NCBI GenBank assembly: GCA_947036815.1
Contig: CAMQRS010000009.1
Location: 1-44,467 of the forward strand
Direction of reading: 5' to 3'
DNA: 44,467 nucleotides
Origin: an uncultured Erysipelotrichaceae bacterium
Lineage (GTDB): Bacteria; Bacillota_I; Bacilli_A; Erysipelotrichales; Erysipelotrichaceae
The translations under genes were made by a program, and so were the position numbers. Shown here in pieces: positions 17,269 through 26,273 of this stretch (positions are counted from its first letter, which is position 1; every line of letters starts with the position of its first letter). The notes under the pieces are model-generated. The model did no database searches. It was not told the origin of the DNA and worked only from the letters and a program-made list of their open reading frames with translations.

Positions 17269-19248
17269 ATGAAATCAATTTTTACTAGTTTACTAAAAGT
17301 TATAACTAATGTTTTTTCAACTATCAATAACACCTGGCTTAATTTTTTAGAACACAATATAATAAAAAAATTATTTGTTATATTTCCAAATAATTTATGT
17401 ATGTTTTTATTGATGATAGTTTCATTTGTTTTAATTAGTAATCTTTATCAAAGTACTGAATTAGTTAAAATTCATAATAGTACAAATATACTGGATGCGA
17501 ATAGTGGAGAAATTTATCAAGAGACAATCTCATTTCAATTAGAGTCTATTGAAGAAACATCTATTGAATACATTGATAATATCGGTATGTATTTCGGCAC
17601 TTATGAACGTGAAAATGATGGCGAATATACTTTGAATTTAATTGTTGAAGAAAAAATCGAGCAAACTTTTAGTTTTAATGCTTCAGAATTAAAAGATATA
17701 GAATCATATTTCTTTGAAGTTGAACCGATTGCTGTAGAAAGTTTAAATGATTATACTATTGAACTTATACCCGAAGATGTTGACTTAGGAGATGGAGTTG
17801 CGTTGCTTAAAGAAAATGATTCTGGGACTTATGCATATGTATATGCAAATAATAGAGATGGTTTTAATTTTAGGCTGCTTTTCTTAGCTATTATGTCCTT
17901 GATATATTTTGGGTTTAACTATTTAGTTAATTCTAAGAAAATAGCTCCACATAATTTTTTATTATATTGTGTAGTTTACTTATTGTGTGGAATGATACTT
18001 ACACCACCGTTCCAAGTGCCCGACGAACCTTTTCATTTTTATAGAAATGCTTCGATGTCTGAGTATAAAGTAGGAGAATCAATTAAAGATATGTATAATC
18101 AAGGACATATTGAAACTCTTCCAGATATGTCTTGTGTTAACTATTCTGAAATAAATGGTAAAGATTTTGTTAGTGATAAAAATGATATCATTAACTGTCT
18201 TGCGTCATCAGATGCAACTGATCAATATGCTGGAAGAACAGAGCAAGCATTTTTAGGTGCTATCATCCCGTCTGTAGGAATCCGGGTAATGAATTATTTT
18301 TCCGACTCTCCACTTCTTATTTTTTATTCAGGAAGATTAATGCACTTACTTGTATCTGTATTTATTTTATATAAAGCAATTAAAATGACACCTAAATATA
18401 AGGCTTCAATGCTAGTCGTTGCATTAATGCCAATGAGTGTTTTCTTAATTGGGTCATATTCATATGATTCGATTTTGATTTCAATTTCGATATTTTTTGT
18501 GGCAAAATTTTTGCATCTCAAGGAATCGAAGCTACGATTAAAATGGAGTGATTATTTAATATTTTTAGTTATGGCTATTTATTTCTTTAATGTTAAAATA
18601 GTGTACCTTCCTATTGCTTTATTATTACTCTTCCTGCCTAAAGAATGTTTCGGTACGAATAAATATAAGTGCATAAAGTTATTCTTATACTTTTCTACTC
18701 TAATTTTACTTTCTTCAACTGTTAATTTTGTCGCTAGTATTGGAGAAATAGCTAGTGTGCCATCTCCTGTTGATCCAGGAGGAAGTAATTTAGAATACAT
18801 CTTAGGTAATCCTCTTTATATATTTCGGTTAGCTTATGAAACGATAACTACATTACTTCCATTCTATATACAATCATTGGTAGGTAGTTTTGGATGGCTT
18901 AAATTCCATATAGATGAGATCTTTATTTTAGCTTATATTACGATGTTTATTTATTTAGTAGTTGCAGAAAAATCAAGTTTAAGTGCAAAAGAAAAAGTAA
19001 TTTTCTTTATTGTTAACTTATTCATGATTTCAGGGGTTTTTGCAGCTATGTATTTTTCTTGGAGTGACTACCAATCGCCAATTATTGTCGGAGTACAAGG
19101 AAGGTACTTTATCCCTATTCTTGTTCCATTCATAGTATGTTTACCTAATGTAATGGGTAAAATTCAAATGAATTATTCATATATATATAGTTTTATAAAT
19201 GTTATATTATTATATTATGTAATGTTCATATTTTTTATATATTATTAG
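17269..19248 (+). CDS. DUF2142 family membrane protein
   Basis: A 659-residue multi-pass membrane protein. One helix lies at about 37-62, then a non-membrane region of about 140 residues that is probably extracellular, then about ten or more helices from about 203. PPFQVPDEPFHFYR (about 246-259) is the hallmark of DUF2142 (PF09913), a GT-C-like family with an acidic DE pair after the first helix. Members occur in polysaccharide loci and are suspected of using polyprenyl-phosphate sugars on the outside. The gene starts one base after the preceding stop, with AGGGGGG upstream. It ends the 10192-19248 operon, before a hairpin. Confidence 0.85.
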   Translation: MKSIFTSLLKVITNVFSTINNTWLNFLEHNIIKKLFVIFPNNLCMFLLMIVSFVLISNLYQSTELVKIHNSTNILDANSGEIYQETISFQLESIEETSIEYIDNIGMYFGTYERENDGEYTLNLIVEEKIEQTFSFNASELKDIESYFFEVEPIAVESLNDYTIELIPEDVDLGDGVALLKENDSGTYAYVYANNRDGFNFRLLFLAIMSLIYFGFNYLVNSKKIAPHNFLLYCVVYLLCGMILTPPFQVPDEPFHFYRNASMSEYKVGESIKDMYNQGHIETLPDMSCVNYSEINGKDFVSDKNDIINCLASSDATDQYAGRTEQAFLGAIIPSVGIRVMNYFSDSPLLIFYSGRLMHLLVSVFILYKAIKMTPKYKASMLVVALMPMSVFLIGSYSYDSILISISIFFVAKFLHLKESKLRLKWSDYLIFLVMAIYFFNVKIVYLPIALLLLFLPKECFGTNKYKCIKLFLYFSTLILLSSTVNFVASIGEIASVPSPVDPGGSNLEYILGNPLYIFRLAYETITTLLPFYIQSLVGSFGWLKFHIDEIFILAYITMFIYLVVAEKSSLSAKEKVIFFIVNLFMISGVFAAMYFSWSDYQSPIIVGVQGRYFIPILVPFIVCLPNVMGKIQMNYSYIYSFINVILLYYVMFIFFIYY

Positions 19249-19277
19249 GTTTAATTTCACAAAAAATAATTACTCAT

Positions 19278-19320
19278 AATAAAGTGTAATCGCTATGGTT
19301 GCACTTTATTTATTAAGTAA
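19278..19320 (+). terminator. Terminator-like hairpin after the first glycan operon
   Basis: AATAAAGTGTAA (19278-19289) pairs with TTGCACTTTATT (19299-19310) with one G-T pair; a T-rich but broken tail follows. The rest of the 200-base gap is AT-rich and holds the next promoter. Confidence 0.6.
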
Positions 19321-19413
19321 AACATTTTTTATCCTATTTATATGATTTTGAGGTAATTATTTCAACTTATATATGAGTTATTTTTAAAAAAAGAAGTAAT
19401 TTTATTTTTTTTT

Positions 19414-19422
19414 TGGTATAAT
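19414..19422 (+). promoter_or_regulatory. Extended -10 promoter of the second glycan operon
   Basis: TGGTATAAT, identical to 9109-9117, preceded by a T10 run in place of a good -35 box. It lies about 28 bases before the next start codon. Confidence 0.6.
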
Positions 19423-19449
19423 TATAGACGATTTAACAAGGAGATTTAC

Positions 19450-20163
19450 ATGCCCAAAATATTACTAATAATTCCAGCATATAATGAAGAGGAATCTATA
19501 AAAAATGTATATAAAAAGATACAGGATTATAATCAAAAGAATGAATTGACTGTTGATGCAATAGTAATCAATGATTGTTCGAAAGATAATACAAAAGGTG
19601 TTTGTGAATTGAATGATATTCCACATATTAATTTAATTCATAATTTAGGAATAGGTGGAGCGGTTCAGACAGGTTATAAATTTGCAAAAGAGAATGGATA
19701 TGACATAGCAATTCAATTCGATGGAGACGGTCAACACGATGTTGAGTATGTAAATGACTTAATTAGTCCGATTGTTAATGGAAAAGCAGATTTTGTCATT
19801 GGATCTAGATTTGTTGATCATGAGACTAGTGAATTCAAGTCAACAGTAGCAAGACAAATTGGTATTAAAGTAATTTCAACATTTATAAAATTAGTAACTA
19901 GACAAAAAGTGTTGGACACAACATCAGGATTTAGAGCAGTTAACAAAGAGATAATTTCATTATTTGCTGAATGTTACCCTGTAGAATATCCAGAACCAGT
20001 TACGACTACAGAGCTTTTGAAAAAAAAATACAGATTAGTAGAAGTGGCTGTTAAAATGTATGAAAGAGATACGGGAACATCTTCTATAAGTTCGTGGAAA
20101 AATATATACTACATGGTAAATGTTGTTTTATCAATACTATTAGTAGGCATAAGGAGGTATTAA
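19450..20163 (+). CDS. Polyprenyl-phosphate glycosyltransferase (DPM1-like GT2)
   Basis: A 237-residue GT2 enzyme of the dolichyl-phosphate mannose synthase type. LLIIPAYNEEESI (4-16), VINDCSKDNT (38-47), HNLGIGGAVQTG (about 61-72) and QFDGDGQHD (about 92-100) are the usual blocks, with the metal-binding DGDGQ. SRFVDHETS and RQKVLDTTSGFRA follow. It would load a sugar onto polyprenyl phosphate for transfer outside the cell. There is no C-terminal membrane domain; the small DUF2304 membrane protein starting one base later probably supplies that. AAGGAGAT lies before the ATG. Confidence 0.9.
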   Translation: MPKILLIIPAYNEEESIKNVYKKIQDYNQKNELTVDAIVINDCSKDNTKGVCELNDIPHINLIHNLGIGGAVQTGYKFAKENGYDIAIQFDGDGQHDVEYVNDLISPIVNGKADFVIGSRFVDHETSEFKSTVARQIGIKVISTFIKLVTRQKVLDTTSGFRAVNKEIISLFAECYPVEYPEPVTTTELLKKKYRLVEVAVKMYERDTGTSSISSWKNIYYMVNVVLSILLVGIRRY

Positions 20164-20164
20164 T

Positions 20165-20494
20165 ATGAATTATCAATTAGCGGTGTTTTCAGTTTCAATA
20201 TTATTGTATTTAATAATATCATTTATTTTATTAAAGGGTAGAATTTCATTGAAATACGCACTTGTTTGGTTTGTGCCATCAACAGTCATTTTCTTATTAG
20301 CCATAATTCCCGACGTATTTTATCAACTTGGTAAAATGTTAGGATTTCAAACATTATCAAGTTTGATTGTAGGAATATTATTAGTTCTTTTAATTTTCAT
20401 ATGTATTTCTTTAACAATTATTGTGTCAGGTCAAAAAGTGAAAATAACTCTTTTAATACAAGAGGTATCAATGTTGAAAGAAAAAATCAATTAG
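20165..20494 (+). CDS. DUF2304 family small membrane protein
   Basis: A 109-residue protein with three membrane helices and a charged C-terminal helix (QEVSMLKEKIN). LKGRISLKYALVWFVPS is a DUF2304 mark. This family almost always follows a DPM1-like gene and is thought to be its membrane partner, possibly a flippase for the lipid-sugar; that role is inferred. AAGGAGGT lies inside the end of the preceding gene. Confidence 0.88.
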   Translation: MNYQLAVFSVSILLYLIISFILLKGRISLKYALVWFVPSTVIFLLAIIPDVFYQLGKMLGFQTLSSLIVGILLVLLIFICISLTIIVSGQKVKITLLIQEVSMLKEKIN

Positions 20495-20532
20495 AATGAT
20501 CGAATATTTTAAATTAAGGTGGGGAAAAAGTA

Positions 20533-21324
20533 ATGGAAAAACATTTACATACATTTGTAGTTTTAGCATTTAAAGAGTCAAAGCATTTAGAAGATTGTAT
20601 CAAGAGTGTTCTATACCAAAAACATAAAAGTTATGTCGTAATTGCAACATCTACGCCTAATAACTTTATAAAAAATATTGCACGTAGTTATGGTTTAGAT
20701 ATTCTTATAAATGAAAATAACAAAAAAGGAATAGGATATGATTTTGAATTTGCATCAAAGTTTGAACACTCAGAATTGGTCACAGTTGCACATCAAGATG
20801 ATATTTATAATTATGATTATTCTTATAAAATGATAGAACGGTATAAAAAAAATAAATCATCTATTATTTTATTTAGTGATTATTATGAAATTAGAGGAAA
20901 TGAAAATATTTCTACTAATATTAATTTAATAATTAAAAGAATTATATTGATGCCTTTAAGGTTTAATGTTTTAAATAATTCCAAGTTTATAAAAAGAAGT
21001 TGCTTGTTTTTAGGTAATGCCATTTGTTGCCCTGCTGTAACATTTGTAAGTGAAAAAATAATGCATAAAGAATTATTTATTTGTGATTTTAAATGCAATA
21101 TAGACTGGTATGCTTGGGAAAAACTTTCCTTGGAAAAGGGTAGTTTTGAATATTTATCAGATAAATTAATGGGACATAGAGTTCATGAAAATTCTACAAC
21201 TACCGCAATTATAAAAGATAACGTTCGTACGCAGGAGGACTTAGTGATGTTCGAAAAATTTTGGCCCTGTTTTATAGCAAAACGAATAAATGTCTTTTAT
21301 AAGAAATCAGAAAACAGCAATTAA
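20533..21324 (+). CDS. Glycosyltransferase family 2
   Basis: A 263-residue GT2-like protein. VVLAFKESKHLEDCIKSVLYQ (starting about residue 9) is the first strand and helix, and VAHQDDIYNYDYS (about 84-96) contains the metal-binding DD. A WYAWEKLS segment and MGHRVHENSTT at about 218-228 match the acceptor half. The VIATSTPN strand lacks the usual VDD, so the donor may be unusual. It has a strong AAGGTGGGG ribosome site and precedes the aminotransferase by 12 bases. Confidence 0.8.
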   Translation: MEKHLHTFVVLAFKESKHLEDCIKSVLYQKHKSYVVIATSTPNNFIKNIARSYGLDILINENNKKGIGYDFEFASKFEHSELVTVAHQDDIYNYDYSYKMIERYKKNKSSIILFSDYYEIRGNENISTNINLIIKRIILMPLRFNVLNNSKFIKRSCLFLGNAICCPAVTFVSEKIMHKELFICDFKCNIDWYAWEKLSLEKGSFEYLSDKLMGHRVHENSTTTAIIKDNVRTQEDLVMFEKFWPCFIAKRINVFYKKSENSN

Positions 21325-21336
21325 AAAGGAGAAATT

Positions 21337-22395
21337 ATGAAATTATTTACAGTAGGCCCAGTTGAGATGTATGAGCACACATTACGTGAAAGAGGAAAGC
21401 AGTTACCTTACTTTAGAACAGAGCAATTTTCAACAGTTATGATGGAGATAGAAGAACGTCTAAAAAGAATTATGAAAACATCGAGTAAAAGTAAATGCGC
21501 TATTATTACAGGTTCAGGAAGCGCAGCTATGGAATCCGTTGTGTCGAATAGTTTAGATAAAAATGATAATGTTTTAATAATAAATGGCGGTTCATTTGGG
21601 CGTAGATTCGTTGAACTTTGTGAAATTTATAGTATACCTTTCGATGAACTGATTGTTCCATTTGATGAACAATTATCAGAAAAACATTTTGAAAGCCATA
21701 AGGAAATAAACTATACCGCCATGTTAGTCAATTTGCATGAGACAAGTACAGGACAATTGTATAATATAGAATTGTTATCTAAATTTTGTAAGCAACATGG
21801 TATGAAATTAATTGTTGATGCAATTAGTACTTTTTTAAGTGATGAGTATGATATGGATGGGAATGGAATTGATTGCACCATTGTGTCATCACAAAAAGCA
21901 TTGGCGTTGGCGCCTGGGTTAAGTATGATAGTAATGAATCAAACATTTTACAAGGAAAAAGTGGAAGGGAAACCACCTATTAATTTATATCTAAATATTC
22001 AATCTCATGTTGAAAATTTAAAAAGAGGACAAACTCCCAATACGCCTGCAGTAGGTATTTGTTATGAATTGCTTGATATGTTAAGAAAAATAGAAAAAAA
22101 TGGTGTTGAGACCAAGGTTCAAAACACAGCGATAATGGCAAATCATTTTCGTTTGTTGGTTAGTCATACATCAATCAAAATACCTGAGTTTACACTTAGT
22201 AACACATTAACTCCTTTGTATTTTGAAAATGGAGGGGCTAGAAAAATATATGATTATTTAAAGAATAACTATGATATATATGTTACTCCAAGTGGTGGAG
22301 ATTTATCAGATAAGCTATTAAGAATAGGGCATATGGGAAATGTACAAATTGAATATTATGATGAATTAATTAAATACTTGAAGGAGGCTTTATAA
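21337..22395 (+). CDS. Class V PLP aminotransferase, 2-aminoethylphosphonate transaminase-like
   Basis: A 352-residue fold-type I aminotransferase of the alanine-glyoxylate/PhnW group. FTVGPVEM at 4-11, the cofactor-binding TGSGSAAMES (58-67), VDAIST (160-165) and the PLP lysine K187 in SSQKALALAPG are clear. PhnW swaps 2-aminoethylphosphonate and phosphonoacetaldehyde with alanine and pyruvate. The gene is followed one base later by a LicC/PntC-like cytidylyltransferase, an arrangement expected if it makes an aminoalkyl-phosphonate for surface decoration. No PEP mutase or phosphonopyruvate decarboxylase is in the window, so this is inference; serine- or alanine-glyoxylate aminotransferase is the alternative. 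AAAGGAGAA precedes the ATG. Confidence 0.8.
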   Translation: MKLFTVGPVEMYEHTLRERGKQLPYFRTEQFSTVMMEIEERLKRIMKTSSKSKCAIITGSGSAAMESVVSNSLDKNDNVLIINGGSFGRRFVELCEIYSIPFDELIVPFDEQLSEKHFESHKEINYTAMLVNLHETSTGQLYNIELLSKFCKQHGMKLIVDAISTFLSDEYDMDGNGIDCTIVSSQKALALAPGLSMIVMNQTFYKEKVEGKPPINLYLNIQSHVENLKRGQTPNTPAVGICYELLDMLRKIEKNGVETKVQNTAIMANHFRLLVSHTSIKIPEFTLSNTLTPLYFENGGARKIYDYLKNNYDIYVTPSGGDLSDKLLRIGHMGNVQIEYYDELIKYLKEAL

Positions 22396-22396
22396 A

Positions 22397-23089
22397 ATGA
22401 AAGCAATATTAATGGCGGCAGGAATGGGAACGAGAATTTCTAGTGAAACGAATAAACCCAAATGTTTATTACCGATTAAAAATAAAAGTTTAATAGTACA
22501 TACAGTGGAATTGTTAGAAAAAAATAATATAGAAGTTCATATAGTATTAGGTTATAAAGGCCAATTAATTAGAGAAGAGTTAATAAATCATAATGTAAAG
22601 TTTTATGAAAATCCATTTTATAAAGTTACTAATTCTATCGCTTCTCTTTGGTTTGCTAGAGATATATTGGGAAGTACAGATATAATTATGGCAAATGCTG
22701 ATGTTTATTATACTCAAGAGATATTGGATATTGTAATGGAAGATAATAGAAATGTAGTGATGCTTGCAGACTCTTCTAGGATTCTAGAAGGAGATTATTT
22801 TTTCAAATGTGAAAATAATCTTATTGTAGATTATGGTAAGGAATTAAAGGAAAACGAACGTAGTTGCGAATATGTAGGTATTGCAAAAATCGGCAATAAG
22901 TTCATCCCTGAATTCAAAAAGCAATTGCTTTATTTAATTGAAAACGGTGATTACAATTACTGGTGGGAAAACACACTATATACATTAATTAAATATGTTG
23001 ATATAAATGTAATTGATATTAACGGGAATTTTTGGGGTGAAGTGGATACAAAAGAAGATTACAAAAGGATATTAAATTATGTCGAATAG
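22397..23089 (+). CDS. LicC/PntC-like CTP cytidylyltransferase
   Basis: A 230-residue nucleotidyltransferase. AILMAAGMGTRI (3-14) binds the nucleotide, NKPKCLLPI follows, and YKVTNSIASLWFAR (about 75-88) plus MANADVYY (about 98-105) match the LicC group. YWWENTLYTL and WGEVDTKEDY close the protein. The family activates phosphocholine, or 2-aminoethylphosphonate in the case of PntC, as the CMP ester used by LicD. The gene overlaps the next by 11 bases, so translation is coupled. With the aminotransferase before it and LicD three genes later, CMP-aminoethylphosphonate is a reasonable product; CDP-choline is the alternative. Confidence 0.85.
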   Translation: MKAILMAAGMGTRISSETNKPKCLLPIKNKSLIVHTVELLEKNNIEVHIVLGYKGQLIREELINHNVKFYENPFYKVTNSIASLWFARDILGSTDIIMANADVYYTQEILDIVMEDNRNVVMLADSSRILEGDYFFKCENNLIVDYGKELKENERSCEYVGIAKIGNKFIPEFKKQLLYLIENGDYNYWWENTLYTLIKYVDINVIDINGNFWGEVDTKEDYKRILNYVE

Positions 23090-24233
23090 CATAAATAGTG
23101 ATGCATTGTATAATTGTGTAGGCTGTGGATTGTGTAGTAAAATATGTCCGGAAAACGCAATACAGTTTATCACTAATGCTGAGGGTTTTATTAATGCGAG
23201 AATTAATGATGAAAAATGTATTAATTGTGGCTTATGTAAAAAAGTTTGTCCTAAATTTTATGAATCTAATTCTGATTATGATATTAACAAGGCGGAAGCT
23301 TATTATGGAAATAGTTTGGATTTAGAAGTAATGCATAAAGCAACATCTGGCGGAATTGTCCATGAAATTGCTAAACTTTCAATATCAAACGGCGTTAAAG
23401 TTATAGGCGTAGCTTATGACTATGAAGAAAATATAGCAAAGCATATAATTGTAAATAAAGAAGAAGATTTATTTAAAATTATAGGAAGTAAGTATTTACA
23501 AAGCAAAGTACATGATGTATTACCACAAATAAACCATAAAGACAAATATTTGTTTATTGGGACACCTTGTCAGTGTTATGCACTAAGAAAATATATAAAG
23601 TTGAAAAATATAGAAGATAATTTTATTTTAATTGATTTTTTCTGTCACGGTCATAGTAGTCAGATTACATGGGACAAATACATTAAGGAGTCTGGATTTG
23701 TTGATATAGAGGAAGTTGAGTTTAGATCCAAGGTTAAAGGATGGCATAACTTTGTAATTCATATAAAAGATAAAAACAAAAATTATTATGGAGATTCTAA
23801 TAGTGATAATTTCTTAAAATTGTTTTTGGCAAATTCTAACATTTTAAAAGGCTGCTATACATGTAATTTTAGGTATAATGAAATTTATGCCGATATAAGA
23901 GTAGCTGATTTCTGGGGAAGAAAATTTTGGAATAATCAAGATGGTGTTTCTATGATATTATCTTTGTCAAAGAAAGGTTCTACAGTTTTAACGGAATTAC
24001 ATAAAAATGCAAGTATCTCTAAAATCGATTATGAAGAAATATATACTGCAAAACAAGGTAAATTAAAAGGAATAAAACAAATCCCAATTTATAGAGATCA
24101 AGTAATTGAACAATTACAAAGTGATAAGACTTTAAAAGAGATTGCAGAATTTGTTAACAAAAAGACGAGAACTACAAGATTTGTAGATGAAGTGAGTAAG
24201 CGTATTATATCATTTCAAGAGAGGGGCAAGTAA
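23079..24233 (+). CDS. Fe-S protein of the coenzyme F420 hydrogenase/dehydrogenase beta subunit family
   Basis: A 384-residue protein. Two 4Fe-4S sites are seen at CVGCGLCSKICP (about 13-24) and CINCGLCKKVCP (about 47-58). The FrhB-like parts include KATSGGIVHEIA (about 87-98), GSKYLQSKVHD and FIGTPCQCYALRKY (about 154-167). Members of this family occur in polysaccharide loci next to pyruvyl transferase-like genes, with no known reaction. The partner cofactor may be a flavin; F420 itself is not expected in most Firmicutes. It probably carries electrons to a sugar or carrier modification. Its start lies inside the preceding gene, and its stop overlaps the next start by one base. Confidence 0.87.
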   Translation: MSNSINSDALYNCVGCGLCSKICPENAIQFITNAEGFINARINDEKCINCGLCKKVCPKFYESNSDYDINKAEAYYGNSLDLEVMHKATSGGIVHEIAKLSISNGVKVIGVAYDYEENIAKHIIVNKEEDLFKIIGSKYLQSKVHDVLPQINHKDKYLFIGTPCQCYALRKYIKLKNIEDNFILIDFFCHGHSSQITWDKYIKESGFVDIEEVEFRSKVKGWHNFVIHIKDKNKNYYGDSNSDNFLKLFLANSNILKGCYTCNFRYNEIYADIRVADFWGRKFWNNQDGVSMILSLSKKGSTVLTELHKNASISKIDYEEIYTAKQGKLKGIKQIPIYRDQVIEQLQSDKTLKEIAEFVNKKTRTTRFVDEVSKRIISFQERGK

Positions 24234-25417
24234 TGAATATATTATTATTAGATTCGGGGAATACGTATAATTATGGAAGTATGATGATGGCGGAGAATTT
24301 TATTTATTATTCATCTGATTGTGGTACTGCAAAAAACAAGTATTATGTATCAACAAATAATGAAGTACATATTGAAAGATTAAAAGATGCAACAGGAATA
24401 GAGGAAATTTATTCAGTTAAGGTAAATGACTTATTTAAAGGGAATTTAGCAATGGCTTATGCAAAAAAGAAAATTATAAGAATAGATACCAGAACTGATT
24501 TATGCAAATCAATGGATAAAATCATATTTTTAGGTGGAGATGATTTCACAGAAATTTATGGTGGTAAACAATTAATGGGCTGTGTTTACTATGTAGATGC
24601 TTTAAGGTATAAAGATAATTACATCGCTTTAGTAGGACAAAGTATAGGACCATTTGATAAAAAAAGAGAAAAATTTATATTAAGTGTGTTAAAAAAAATG
24701 GATTTAATATCATTGCGTGATCCGGTTTCTCTTAATTATTTAAAAAATGTGAATAAATTTAGCAATTCTAAAAGCGTTACTGATTTAGCCTTGTTGCCTT
24801 TAGCTAAAGAAGTAAAACCTTTGAAAAATACAAAAGATTATGTTGTATTATGTCCTAGTGAAATTATGTATCGTCATGCAAAAATTAGCGATCGTGATTC
24901 GTTTATTGAAATTAATTCTCGTATTTGTGAATATGTTTTAGATAAATTGCCAAACATCAAACTAGTGTTACTTCCTCATGTATGGAATGATGGCACTCAT
25001 GGAGATGCGCACATCATGAGAGAAATTTTTACCAAAATAGAAGATAAGTATAAAGAAAGAATTCAAATGAACGATTTCAGCATGCAACCTTATGAAGTGA
25101 GAAATTTAATTTATCAAAGTAAATTTCTTATAGCTGAAAGAATGCATCCTGCGATTTCAGGGTTAGAATGTGAAGTGCCTTCAGTTGTGTTTTCATATGG
25201 AAGAAAATATGAAGGGATTTTTGAAAAACTTTACAACTTAGAAGACATTATTGTAGATGTTAGAAACTTTGATGACTATAACGTTATGTTGACAGATATT
25301 AAGAATAAAGTAGATTTTGTAATTCAACATGATGATGAACTAAGAAAAAAAATTGCAACGATAAATATTAAGACTAGACCAGTTGCCTTGAATCATATTA
25401 AAGAAATAATGAAATAG
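24233..25417 (+). CDS. Polysaccharide pyruvyl transferase family protein
   Basis: A 394-residue protein of PF04230 (CsaB/WcaK type). LLDSGNTYNYGSMMMAE (about 4-20), FLGGDDFTEIYG (about 100-111), VGQSIGPFDKKR (about 134-145) and RMHPAISGLECEVPSVVFSY near 303-322 are the family features; the RxHxAI motif is intact. Family members add a pyruvate ketal from PEP to sugars, but those paired with an Fe-S F420-type protein have no assigned reaction. It is coupled to the preceding gene by a one-base overlap. AGAGGGG precedes the ATG. Confidence 0.85.
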   Translation: MNILLLDSGNTYNYGSMMMAENFIYYSSDCGTAKNKYYVSTNNEVHIERLKDATGIEEIYSVKVNDLFKGNLAMAYAKKKIIRIDTRTDLCKSMDKIIFLGGDDFTEIYGGKQLMGCVYYVDALRYKDNYIALVGQSIGPFDKKREKFILSVLKKMDLISLRDPVSLNYLKNVNKFSNSKSVTDLALLPLAKEVKPLKNTKDYVVLCPSEIMYRHAKISDRDSFIEINSRICEYVLDKLPNIKLVLLPHVWNDGTHGDAHIMREIFTKIEDKYKERIQMNDFSMQPYEVRNLIYQSKFLIAERMHPAISGLECEVPSVVFSYGRKYEGIFEKLYNLEDIIVDVRNFDDYNVMLTDIKNKVDFVIQHDDELRKKIATINIKTRPVALNHIKEIMK

Positions 25418-25424
25418 GTAAAAT

Positions 25425-26273
25425 ATGAAAACTTACGATAATGAGACTTTAGCTAAATTACAAAGAGTCGAATTGGAGATATTAAGAGATTTTATATCAC
25501 TTTGTGATAAGTATGAATTGGAGTATTTTGGAATCGCAGGAACATGCATAGGAGCAATTAGGCATCAAGGTTTTATACCATGGGATGACGATATTGATAT
25601 CGCACTTCCTAGAGATTCTTATAACAAATTTATTTCTTATGCAAAAAAAGAATTATCTGATAAATATACAGTCATGAATGCTGAAACGAATTCTAATTAT
25701 CCATTAATGACCACGAGATTAATGTTGAAAAACACTAAATTTCGTGAATGCGCTTTAGCAAATATTGATTGTGAGTTAGGAATATTTTTGGATATTTATC
25801 CATTTGATCATTTAAGTGATAAACCTGAAGTTAGAAAAAAACAAATGATGAAGGCTTTTATCTATAGTAAATTATTAATTTTAAGGAGCATAAAGCGACC
25901 GGTTTTAGGTTATGACGGCTTTAAAAGCAAGTTAATTTATGCATCTTGTCATATAATTCATTACACTATGAAATTATTACAAATTAAAAAAAGTTGGCTA
26001 TATAATCAATGTTTGAAAGCTAGTACCTTTAGCAATGATGAAATAAACTCAAAAGAAATTGATTTTTTATGTGATACAACCCCATATATGAATATATGGA
26101 AAACTGAAGATATATATCCATTAAAAAAATTGATGTTTGAAGATATAGAATTGAATTTCCCTAAAAACATGCATACTAATTTAACCAATACATATGGTAA
26201 TTACATGGAGTTACCTTCTATAGAGAAAAGAAAAAATCATTTTCCTCATGAACTAGAGTTTTTCAATGAGTAA
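25425..26273 (+). CDS. LicD family phosphotransferase
   Basis: A 282-residue LicD protein. GTCIGAIRHQG at 39-49 and WDDDIDIALPR at 53-63 form the nucleotidyltransferase-fold active site, with Asp 54-56 and 58 binding metal. LicD enzymes move phosphocholine or similar aminoalkyl phosphates or phosphonates from CMP to a glycan. The cytidylyltransferase two genes back would make its donor. Its end overlaps the flippase start by eight bases. The C-terminal ENMHTNLTNTYGNYMELP-like segment is typical. Confidence 0.9.
   Translation: MKTYDNETLAKLQRVELEILRDFISLCDKYELEYFGIAGTCIGAIRHQGFIPWDDDIDIALPRDSYNKFISYAKKELSDKYTVMNAETNSNYPLMTTRLMLKNTKFRECALANIDCELGIFLDIYPFDHLSDKPEVRKKQMMKAFIYSKLLILRSIKRPVLGYDGFKSKLIYASCHIIHYTMKLLQIKKSWLYNQCLKASTFSNDEINSKEIDFLCDTTPYMNIWKTEDIYPLKKLMFEDIELNFPKNMHTNLTNTYGNYMELPSIEKRKNHFPHELEFFNE

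Noticed and set aside
23125-23325. 66-codon open frame inside the Fe-S protein gene
   Set aside because: It is a shifted-frame shadow of the conserved Cys-rich region.
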